NCBI GenBank assembly: GCA_050951605.1
Contig: JBMNJJ010000003.1
Location: 248,001 to 312,000, forward strand
DNA from: DUTS01 sp050951605
GTDB lineage: Bacteria > Bacillota > Peptococcia > DRI-13 > DTU073
Direction of reading: 5' to 3'
DNA length: 64,000 nt
The translations under genes were made by a program, and so were the position numbers. Below the pieces are notes generated by a model. The model was given only the letters and a program-made list of their open reading frames with translations. It ran no database searches and was not told the origin of the DNA. Positions 34,029 to 41,604 of this stretch are shown here, one piece after another; the first letter of the stretch is position 1; the number at the start of each line of letters is the position of its first letter.

Positions 34029-34900
34029 AGGGTTAACTATGTCAATTATATTTGAGGCGGGGAGTGCCAATTATGGTGAAACAATAGGTAATGTAGCTTC
34101 ACTTAAAAAACTTTCAAGAGGTAAAGGGGATCAGTATACTTATATATCTAGACAAGCATTACGATATAATATTGTGAATCAAATGGGGATAGACAATACT
34201 GAAGTAGATATCGATAAATCAGTAGTGCAATTTGCACCAGGTGTAACTATAGATAAGTATCCGGAGATAGATCTTTTTGGGTATATGAAAACATCAGAAG
34301 GACAAAAAACACGTTCCGCAATAGTAAGACTTTCACATGCAATATCATTAGAGACATTTAAAGGCGATTTAGATTTTTTAACAAATAAAGGATTGTATGA
34401 AAGATATGCTAAACAAGAAAATAAAAGTGGAGAAATGTAAAGGTGGAAGTATAGCCCAAAGTGAAATTCATAGATCTTATTATGTTTATACCGTAACTGT
34501 GGATTTAGATAAAGTGGGAATAGATGAAAATGATGATATTAAGATAGAAAATACAGAAAAGGCAGATAGAATTATAAAATTATTAGATGCAATTAGATTT
34601 TTGTATAGAGATATTAAAGGAAGAAGAGAAGATTTAAAACCATTATTTGTAATAGGGGGCGTATATGATATAAAGAATCCTATTTTTCACAATGCTTTAG
34701 ATGTAAAAAACAATAGAATAGATGTGAATAGGATTAAAGCTGTGTTGTCCGAAGACATAAAAAATGAAACTCGTTGTGGTTTAGTAGAAGGTATATTTGA
34801 TAATGATAATGAGATAATAGATGAGTTAGAAGCGGTATCTGTGCCTAAATTTTTCGATGTAATAAAGGAAGAGGTAAGGAGTTATTATGAAAGCAATTAG
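34018..34900 (+). pseudogene. cas7: Cas7 (Cst2/DevR-type) Cascade backbone subunit, interrupted by a one-base frameshift
   Basis: Frame one from ATG 34018 reads MKIKGLTMSIIFEAGSANYG, with later YISRQALRYNIV and RLSHAISLETF, and stops at 34440. Frame two (from about 34400) reads GGSIAQSEIHRSYYVYTVTV, the conserved central motif of DevR/Cas7, and stops at 34900. Joined, about 293 residues, the family length. The length is 3n+1; the extra base lies at 34397-34440 in an A-rich stretch. GGAGGAGAAAG precedes the start. Cas7 coats the crRNA along the spacer. Confidence 0.87.
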
Positions 34901-35816
34901 GGTTAAGTTATATCAAAACATGGTTAATTATAGAAAGCCCACAAGCTTTCAACTTAAGGAAACTTATCCATTACCCCCACCTTCTACAGTAATAGGTATG
35001 GTTCATAATTTATGCGAATTTACCGAATATCATGAAATGGATATTAGTATTCAGGGGAAACATTATTCTAAAGTAAATGATTTATACACGAGGTATGAAT
35101 TCTCTAATGCTATGGTAGATGACAAGAAACAAAGATGCAAAGAATGTTTTACAATAAATAGTGCGAAGTCTAAAGAATGTGGGGAATGTACGGGTAAAGA
35201 TTTAGAATATGTGTGGATACCAAGAGGCTCATTAGTTAAAGGAATAGTAGCGCCCGGAGTAAAAAAATATGATGATTTATATAAAAAAGATGCAGTAATT
35301 GATGAAAAAAACAAAGAACATTTTAAAGAAAAGTATGTAAGCATAATAGAAGGTCCGGCAACTGTTGAACTTTTGACAGATGTAGAACTTCTTTTACATG
35401 TAATACCTAAAGACCAATCAATTGTTACAAAAATTGAAAAAGCCTTTTTATATCCAATAGAATATCCTTCGTTAGGTAGAAGAGAAGACTTGGCCTTGAT
35501 TAATGAAGTTAAGGTTGTAAACGTTTTTAAAAAAAAGCTTGAAGATGATATTAATATACCAAACGATTATAGTGCATATATTCCCACAGTATTTTTAGAA
35601 AAGAAGGATGCGATTATAAAGAAAGAAATAGGAACTGCGGGGACAAGATATAAACTTACTAAAAATTATGTATTAGTGAACGAAGGAACTAAAAGAAATC
35701 CGAAAATGTTTAGACATTGGAACAAAGTAGATGTAGTTTATGGAAGTAGAGTTCAAGTTTTAGCTGAAGCAAAAGTAAAAGTGGATGAAGACAGCAATAT
35801 AATATTTGCAGTATAA
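34887..35816 (+). CDS. cas5: Cas5 Cascade subunit (I-B)
   Basis: 309 residues, intact. The N terminus KAIRVKLYQNMVNYRKPTSF followed by LKETYPLPPPSTVIGMVHNL is the Cas5 RAMP signature. An insertion near residues 82-100 has two CXXC pairs (CKEC and CGEC), suggesting a small zinc ribbon not present in all Cas5 proteins. Cas5 caps the 5' handle of crRNA. The ATG at 34887 follows AAGGAG and overlaps the cas7 stop by 14 bases. A hairpin follows at the stop codon. Confidence 0.9.
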   Translation: MKAIRVKLYQNMVNYRKPTSFQLKETYPLPPPSTVIGMVHNLCEFTEYHEMDISIQGKHYSKVNDLYTRYEFSNAMVDDKKQRCKECFTINSAKSKECGECTGKDLEYVWIPRGSLVKGIVAPGVKKYDDLYKKDAVIDEKNKEHFKEKYVSIIEGPATVELLTDVELLLHVIPKDQSIVTKIEKAFLYPIEYPSLGRREDLALINEVKVVNVFKKKLEDDINIPNDYSAYIPTVFLEKKDAIIKKEIGTAGTRYKLTKNYVLVNEGTKRNPKMFRHWNKVDVVYGSRVQVLAEAKVKVDEDSNIIFAV

Positions 35817-35836
35817 AGCCCTGGTATCAGGGCTTT
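35815..35836 (+). terminator. Hairpin between cas5 and cas3
   Basis: AAAGCCCTG (35815-35823) and CAGGGCTTT (35828-35836) form a perfect nine-pair stem with a four-base loop, starting in the cas5 stop codon. It is followed by ATATTTGAT rather than a clean T run, so it is at most a weak terminator, or a processing or stability element that lowers cas3 expression relative to Cascade. Confidence 0.55.
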
Positions 35837-35861
35837 ATATTTGATAGATGGGAGGGTGTTT

Positions 35862-38147
35862 ATGAGTAAAAATGAGTATATAGCTAAAACTTATCCTGAA
35901 GAAGAGACTATTCAACAACATACTGATAGGTTGATACAGAACTATAATATCTTTAAAAGGATATATCCAGATTTAAAAGTAGACTGGGATATATTAAAAT
36001 TAGCCTGTTTATACCATGATCTAGGGAAAATGAATGGAAAGTTTCAAAAAAAGATAAAAGGGAAAAAAGTAAAAGGTGAAATCCCACATGGTTTTTTAAG
36101 TATTGGATTTTTAGATATTAAAGAATTACGAAAGGAATATTCGAGAGAAAAAATAAAAATATTAGTAAATGCAATAGCTTATCACCATGAAAGGGATTTT
36201 AGGTTTTCTGAATACGATGAAATAATTGCAGAGGAAATAAAAAACCTAGAAGATAAAGCCCAAAAGTTTAATTATAGCAAAATACCAAACTGTAAGATAT
36301 TTGGATTACCTAGTGCAAGATATATGGATGGCAGTAGAGTTACAGAAGAAGATGGAGAAAATGTTTTTTATAACTATATATTGGTAAAAGGGCTTTTAAA
36401 TAGAATTGATTATGCTTCAAGTGCACATGAAAAAGTAGAATGGGAAAACGATTTTTTAGAAGAATCATTAGATAAGCTGCTAGATAAATGGAAAGAAAAA
36501 AATAAAAACGCCTCTTGGAATGAATTGCAGAAGTATATGATTGATAATAGAGGTGATAACATAATAGCTGTTGCTCAAACAGGTATGGGTAAAACAGAAG
36601 CAGGACTTTTGTGGATAGGGAACACTAAGGGATTCTTTACATTACCTTTAAGGACCGCAATAAATACGATATACGATAGAGTGCGAAATGATGTAGTTGG
36701 AGATAAAATTGAAAAAAGAGTAGGTTTACTTCATTCAGATGCTTTCGGTGAATATATAAAAAGAGAAGAAGATGAAGACGAAAAACTTGAATTAGAAGAA
36801 ATAGGGTTAAGCCAATATCATGAAAGAACAAGGCAATTAACTATGCCTCTTACAGTATGTACTATAGATCAGTTGTTTGACTTCATATATAGGTATAAGG
36901 GTTTTGAACCAAAACTTGCGACTTTAGCATATTCAAAAATAATAATAGATGAAATTCAGATGTATTCATCTGATTTAATTGCATATCTAATATCTGGGCT
37001 TTTACATATTACAAATTTAGGAGGGAAATTTGCAATATTAACGGCTACATTCCCGCCATTTATAGGGGATTTATTAAAAAAAGAGGGAGTAGAATTTAAA
37101 ATGCCTGAACCTTTCATAGATAAAGATGAAAGTAAAATAAGGCACAGTATAAAAGTAATAAATAAAATGATAAACGTAGATCTTATAGTAGAAAATTACA
37201 ATAACAATAAAGTATTAGTAATTTGTAATACAGTGAGAAAGGCTCAAGAATTATATGAAGAAATAAAAGAGAGCTCAGAACTAAAAGAGGAGGTCAACTT
37301 GTTTCATAGTAATTTTATAAAGAAAGATAGAAGAGATAAAGAAGAAGCAATTCTTAAATTAGGTAAAAAGGACAATAAAAATGGTAGTGGTATTTGGATA
37401 TGCACTCAAGTAGTTGAAGCTTCACTGGATATAGATTTTGACGTGTTAATAACAGAGCTTTCAGACTTAAACGGGTTATTCCAAAGGATGGGAAGATGCT
37501 ATAGAAACAGACCTTTTGATGGTGAAAGATATAACTGTTATGTATTTATTGGTGGGGATGAAAAATGCACTGGAGTAGGTCGTATAATAGATGAAAAAAT
37601 ATTTGAATTTTCCAAGGAGGCAATTAAAAATATAGAGGGGAAAATAAGTGAAGAAGAAAAAATAAAATTAATAAATAGTGTATATACAACTCAAAAGTTA
37701 ATGGGAACTGAATATTATAAAAAAGTTTTTGAAACTTTAAGCTATGTTAAAAACTTATATACAAATGAAATGGACAAGTCACAGGCTAAAAGGATGTTTA
37801 GGAATATAAATTCGGTAATAGTAATTCCGGAAAATATATTTGAAAATAATAGAGAAGAAATAGAAAACATTAAAGAAGTTATAAATGAAAAGCGAAAAAA
37901 AGATATGACAGAAAAAGAGATAGAAGATTTAAAGATAAGAAGGGCTAAAGGAAGGGCAAAACTTGCAAGTTTTACAGTATCTATACCGTATTATTTAGTA
38001 AATCGCAATAACATACAAGAATTCGAAATAAATAGATATGAAAGCATGAAAATATTTAAATGTAATTATGATAGTAAAAAGGGATTGACTCCGAAAAAAG
38101 AATTGGTAGAAGAAAAGGAAATGGTAAATTGGGATAACTTTTTCTAA
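35862..38147 (+). CDS. cas3: Cas3 nuclease-helicase
   Basis: 761 residues, intact. N-terminal HD nuclease domain: ACLYHDLGKMNGKFQ near residue 50 (HD pair), GFLSIGF, AYHHERDF. Superfamily 2 helicase: Walker A AQTGMGKTEAG near residue 244, DEIQ box in IIIDEIQMYSSD, TATFPPF (motif III), and motif VI GLFQRMGRCYRNR. Cas3 is recruited by target-bound Cascade and unwinds and degrades DNA. The ATG at 35862 follows GGGAGGGTG; a TTG at 35841 is rejected. It has its own strong ribosome site after the cas5 hairpin. Confidence 0.95.
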   Translation: MSKNEYIAKTYPEEETIQQHTDRLIQNYNIFKRIYPDLKVDWDILKLACLYHDLGKMNGKFQKKIKGKKVKGEIPHGFLSIGFLDIKELRKEYSREKIKILVNAIAYHHERDFRFSEYDEIIAEEIKNLEDKAQKFNYSKIPNCKIFGLPSARYMDGSRVTEEDGENVFYNYILVKGLLNRIDYASSAHEKVEWENDFLEESLDKLLDKWKEKNKNASWNELQKYMIDNRGDNIIAVAQTGMGKTEAGLLWIGNTKGFFTLPLRTAINTIYDRVRNDVVGDKIEKRVGLLHSDAFGEYIKREEDEDEKLELEEIGLSQYHERTRQLTMPLTVCTIDQLFDFIYRYKGFEPKLATLAYSKIIIDEIQMYSSDLIAYLISGLLHITNLGGKFAILTATFPPFIGDLLKKEGVEFKMPEPFIDKDESKIRHSIKVINKMINVDLIVENYNNNKVLVICNTVRKAQELYEEIKESSELKEEVNLFHSNFIKKDRRDKEEAILKLGKKDNKNGSGIWICTQVVEASLDIDFDVLITELSDLNGLFQRMGRCYRNRPFDGERYNCYVFIGGDEKCTGVGRIIDEKIFEFSKEAIKNIEGKISEEEKIKLINSVYTTQKLMGTEYYKKVFETLSYVKNLYTNEMDKSQAKRMFRNINSVIVIPENIFENNREEIENIKEVINEKRKKDMTEKEIEDLKIRRAKGRAKLASFTVSIPYYLVNRNNIQEFEINRYESMKIFKCNYDSKKGLTPKKELVEEKEMVNWDNFF

Positions 38148-38161
38148 AGAAGGTGACACTT

Positions 38162-38653
38162 ATGAAAAAAGTAACAGGCGTAATGGTGTATTATTATTTT
38201 GTTTGCAAAAGAAAGCTATGGTTTTTTTCAAATAATTTAAATATGGAGTTTAATAGCGAATTAGTTGGTATCGGGAAACTTATAGATGAAACATCTTATA
38301 GCAGAGAAAGAAAAAATATATTAATAGATGAAAGTGTAAGTATCGATTTTTTAAAAGACTGGAAAATAGTACATGAAGTAAAAAAGTCTAGAAAAATGGA
38401 TGAAGCATCAAAATGGCAATTAAAATATTATATGTGGGTTCTTAAAAATAAAGGAGTGGTAATTGAAAAGGGGATATTGGACTATCCCCTTTTAAGAAAA
38501 AGAGAGGAGGTTCTCTTGGATAAAAAGGATGAGCAGGAGTTGGAAAGCGTTGTAAAAGATATAAAAAAAATAATATCTTCAAAAATTCCTTCGGATACTT
38601 TAAATAAAGGCGTTTGTAAAAAATGTGCTTATTATGAATTTTGCTATATTTAA
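38162..38653 (+). CDS. cas4: Cas4 nuclease (adaptation)
   Basis: 163 residues. VTGVMVYYYFVCKRKLWFFS carries the first iron-sulphur cysteine. IVHEVKKSRKM carries the PD-D/ExK nuclease residues, with WQLKYYMWVLK (QhxxY motif). The C-terminal CKKCAYYEFC gives the other three cysteines of the 4Fe-4S cluster. Cas4 trims prespacers and helps select the PAM. The ATG at 38162 follows GAAGGTGA. It lies 14 bases after cas3 and 12 before cas1. Confidence 0.93.
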   Translation: MKKVTGVMVYYYFVCKRKLWFFSNNLNMEFNSELVGIGKLIDETSYSRERKNILIDESVSIDFLKDWKIVHEVKKSRKMDEASKWQLKYYMWVLKNKGVVIEKGILDYPLLRKREEVLLDKKDEQELESVVKDIKKIISSKIPSDTLNKGVCKKCAYYEFCYI

Positions 38654-39641
38654 AGGAGCAAGAAAATGGGAGAAACTTTTTATATTTTTAAAGATGGAGA
38701 CTTAAAAAGAAAGGATAATAATCTTGTTATTAAGGGTTCAGATGGTCAATCTAAGAATCTTAAGTCAGAGGTAACTGATGAAATATATCTTTTTGGAGAA
38801 GTTAGCATGAATACTAAAACACTTAATTTTCTAGCCCAAAAAGGTATAATAATGCATATATTTAATTATTATGGGTTCTATAGTGGTAGTTTCTATCCGC
38901 GGGAGTCTAATGTTAGTGGATATTTACTTGTCCGGCAAGTAGAATGTTATAATAGTTTTACCAAAAGAATTAAAATTGCTAAAGAAATATTAAAGGCGGC
39001 TTCATATAATATATATAGAAATTTAAGATATTATAATGGAAGAGGGTTAGAGTTAAATAAACCAATGAAAAAGATTCAGAGCCTAAGCAATATGCTAGAT
39101 AATGGGAAGAGCATAAATGAAATTATGGGGATTGAGGGAAATATTAGAAAAACATACTATTCAACTTGGAATGACATTATTAAACAAGACATAAAATTTG
39201 AGAAAAGAGTGAAAAATCCTCCGAACAATATGATTAATTCACTAATTTCTTTTGTAAACAGTCTTATATATACAACCGTATTAAGCGAAATATATAAAAC
39301 TCAATTAAATCCTACAATAAGTTATTTACATGAACCTGGAACCAAAAGATTTTCCTTATGTTTGGATATAGCGGAAATATTTAAACCTTTGATTGGAGAA
39401 CGAATGATATTTTCCATGCTAAACAAATGTCAAATCACGGAAGATGATTTTGAAAAAGAATCAAATTTTTTATATATAAAGGAAGTAGGGAACGGCTTGA
39501 ACCCCTAATTACGGAAAATATCTTTGTACTTTTTAGGCTATTGTAGAAATCCTCCTTTTTATTCCCCTTCTCATTCCTTATAAAAACAAGTTAACATATT
39601 TGCCTAGATTAAAAGTAAAGCCCGGAACAGAGAAAGTTAAT

Positions 39642-40601
39642 TTACGCCGCTTTTTTAGTATTACTTATAATATCCAAATTCTTCTGATAAAAGGTCATTG
39701 GTGCTATATAGCCAATGCTACCATGCCTGCGCCTATGATTATAGTAGTATAGATAGTCAGTGACAGCTTCATAAGCTTCAGCAAAGGTATTAAAATCATA
39801 GCGACTGTAACATTCATCTTCTAATATACTGTGAAATGATTCGATATAAGCGTTCATATTAGGCGTATTAATGGGAATTCTTTCATGAATAATTCCTAGT
39901 TCATCCATTGCTTTGCTAAAAGCTTTTGCCCTAAATTGTGGTCCATTATCACTTCTGAGAACAAGCTTGTCGGTCTTTTTAATATTTCTTTTTTTGATGG
40001 CATTTTTTACAACTCTAGCAGCATCTTTTGCCTCGGCATGAAGACCAATATGGCTATCAATAATAGTTTTGTCAAAAGCGTCAATAACTGATATTTGAAA
40101 GAAAAATCTTTTTCGACCGGGTATATATCCATATTTAAGGTCAATTTGCCAATGTTGATTAGAACCGGTGATAGTTTCTTTTTTGGCTAATTTTGTGGGT
40201 CTATAAGGTTTCCTTTTTCTTTGCGGTCGTAGTATATTTAATTCTTTACAGAGTCGATAGGTTTTTTTATGGTTGATTTTAAGTCCATAATCTTCTTGTA
40301 AGCTCTTATTTAATTTCTTATATCCGTAAGGATAGCCATCGCCACCTATTAATTCAATTAGCCAAGTTTTTATGGTTTCATCATCAATTTGTTCATTATT
40401 TTGATTTAAACTATACCCCGGTATTTTACGACCTTTTTGGACATTAGAAGTTGATTTGGGGCCACTCTTTTTATGTATTTGAGCATAATAGGTGGAACTG
40501 GATATACCGACAAAATTCAGGACGGTTTGGATAGGATAACCTTCCCGGATCCACCTGTTAGCAATAATTACTTTGTCGGCTACAGAGGGTTTTGAAGATC
40601 C
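39642..40601 (-). CDS. IS3-family transposase OrfB (made by -1 frameshift)
   Basis: About 319 codons, open from just after a TAG in this frame to 39642. rve-type integrase domain: HWQIDLKYGYIPGRKRFFFQ (first Asp), VLRSDNGPQFRAKAFSKAMD (second Asp), and NAYIESFHSILEDECYSRYD (Glu), the DDE triad. No ATG, GTG or TTG lies upstream; the first ATG is well inside the catalytic domain. The frame overlaps the end of orfA in the -1 register, with slippery A AAC CCT there. So OrfB is made as an OrfA-OrfB fusion, as in other IS3 elements. Confidence 0.87.
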   Translation of the reverse strand, partial: GSSKPSVADKVIIANRWIREGYPIQTVLNFVGISSSTYYAQIHKKSGPKSTSNVQKGRKIPGYSLNQNNEQIDDETIKTWLIELIGGDGYPYGYKKLNKSLQEDYGLKINHKKTYRLCKELNILRPQRKRKPYRPTKLAKKETITGSNQHWQIDLKYGYIPGRKRFFFQISVIDAFDKTIIDSHIGLHAEAKDAARVVKNAIKKRNIKKTDKLVLRSDNGPQFRAKAFSKAMDELGIIHERIPINTPNMNAYIESFHSILEDECYSRYDFNTFAEAYEAVTDYLYYYNHRRRHGSIGYIAPMTFYQKNLDIISNTKKAA

Positions 40602-40891
40602 CTAATTTCGCGTAAAATAGCTAATTCTAGTTCTTTATCCGCAAGAAGGCGTTTCAATTGATCATTTTGTAAACTCACTTTTTTCAATTGCTTTTCCATA
40701 GCCTTAATGCGGGCAGCTTCATCTCGAGGTAAAGCTTTTACAGTACCCCTTTGCCGATAATTTTTAAGCCAACTATGAATAGTATTTGCCGACACTTCAT
40801 TTCGGCGGGCCACTAACGCCACATTACCGGTTTCTTGACACTCTCGAACAATTTGTTCTTTAAATTCATCACTATATTTTCTTCGCGTCAT
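40580..40891 (-). CDS. IS3-family transposase OrfA
   Basis: 103 residues. The N-terminal helix-turn-helix (YSDEFKEQIVRECQETGNVA, then NEVSANTIHSWLKNYRQ) binds the IS ends. The C-terminal leucine-zipper-like helix (IKAMEKQLKKVSLQNDQLKR) mediates oligomerisation. Its last codons contain the slippery heptamer A AAC CCT that feeds ribosomes into orfB. Confidence 0.93.
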   Translation of the reverse strand: MTRRKYSDEFKEQIVRECQETGNVALVARRNEVSANTIHSWLKNYRQRGTVKALPRDEAARIKAMEKQLKKVSLQNDQLKRLLADKELELAILREIRDLQNPL

Positions 40892-41123
40892 GATATCCCC
40901 CCTACATTTTTTATATTACCATGTCACAAAGATTTTCTCCAAATCTATTAGGGGGCTATATAGGGAAAAAGAAAATAATAATGGAATATGAGAAAAGGCT
41001 TGCTCGAACTATTCACCACAAGGAATTAGGCAGAGATGTATCTTACAGATATCTTATTAGATTAGAGTGTTATAAATTAATAAAAGATATTATAGGGGAG
41101 AAAGAATATGAAGGTTTTAAAAT

Positions 41124-41420
41124 TTGGTGGTGAAAGAGTCTGTGTATGTGATATTGATGTATGATATTGTTTCAGATGAAGAAAGTCCTAGAATTTCAAA
41201 AAACATTTTTAAGATATGCAAAAAATATTTAACTCATACACAAAAATCTGTATTTGAAGGCAATTTAACAAAGTTACAATTAATGAAGTTAAAGTCAGAG
41301 TTAAGTAATTATATTAGAGAAGATATAGATTCAGTTATTATATTTAAAAGTAGAAGTGAAAAATGGCTAGAGAAAGAGTTTTGGGGAATAATTGAAGATA
41401 AAACATCTAACTTTTTTTAG
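41124..41420 (+). CDS. cas2: Cas2 (adaptation)
   Basis: About 96-98 residues, intact. Ferredoxin-like fold: YVILMYDIVSDEESPRISKN with the conserved Asp after the first strand, then CKKYLTHTQKSVFEGNL and IREDIDSVIIF. Cas2 is the structural core of the Cas1-Cas2 integrase. Possible starts are TTG 41124 (GAAGG nine bases upstream), GTG 41127 and GTG 41130. All overlap the cas1 stop at 41131-41133, so translation was coupled to cas1 and may now be reduced. Confidence 0.92.
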   Translation: MVVKESVYVILMYDIVSDEESPRISKNIFKICKKYLTHTQKSVFEGNLTKLQLMKLKSELSNYIREDIDSVIIFKSRSEKWLEKEFWGIIEDKTSNFF

Positions 41421-41604
41421 TAAAGTATTGTCGATCCATAATAACGTAAAAACCTATGAGGATTGACAACCTAAGTTAAATCAATGGTTATAGCATGAAA
41501 TATGATAATTTATATAAGAAATGCACTTTTTAAATTATGAGTAATGATAGATAGACAGAAACATATGCTTAATATCAGTAAAATCAATGTCTTCAAGAGA
41601 ACGC
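41421..41604 (+). promoter_or_regulatory. CRISPR leader
   Basis: 184 AT-rich bases between cas2 and the first perfect repeat. It lies on the cas side of the array. The repeat ends in GAATGTAAAC, which fits a 5' crRNA handle ATGTAAAC in this direction, so the array is read left to right from here. TTGACA at 41463-41468 is followed by TTATAG about 19 bases later, a possible but poorly spaced promoter. Degenerate repeats at the far right end support this polarity. Confidence 0.65.

Larger units (their letters stand above)
39493..40960 (-). mobile_element. IS3-family insertion sequence, copy 1 (in cas1)
   Basis: 1468 bp with orfA and orfB on the minus strand. Imperfect inverted ends: CCCCTAATTACGGAAAATAT at the left against CCCCTAATAGATTTGGAGAA at the right. 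Flanked by a duplication of up to seven bases, TAGGGAA (39486-39492 and 40961-40967); the exact ends are uncertain by a few bases. Same length as copy 2 at 53996-55463, with only a few base changes. Confidence 0.93.
38666..41133 (+). pseudogene. cas1: Cas1 integrase, split by an IS3-family element
   Basis: The first 275 codons (38666-39492) include QKGIIMHIFNYYGFYSGSFY, YLHEPGTKRFSLCLDIAEIF with the catalytic His and Asp, and NFLYIKEVG. The gene then runs into an IS3-family element. The missing C terminus resumes at 40968: KKKIIMEYEKRLARTIHHKE, then VSYRYLIRLECYKLIKDIIG and FKIWW, stop at 41133. Removing 39493-40967 (element plus one copy of the duplication) restores the frame exactly: GAA GTA GGG AAA AAG AAA. 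The restored protein would be about 330 residues, normal for I-B Cas1. Cas1 catalyses spacer integration, so adaptation is lost. Confidence 0.95.

Noticed and set aside
39642..39908. An 88-residue IS3 protein starting MDELGIIHERIP as a truncated transposase
   Set aside because: The frame is open far upstream to 40601 with the complete DDE domain; the ATG is internal. The gene is not truncated but needs frameshifting.
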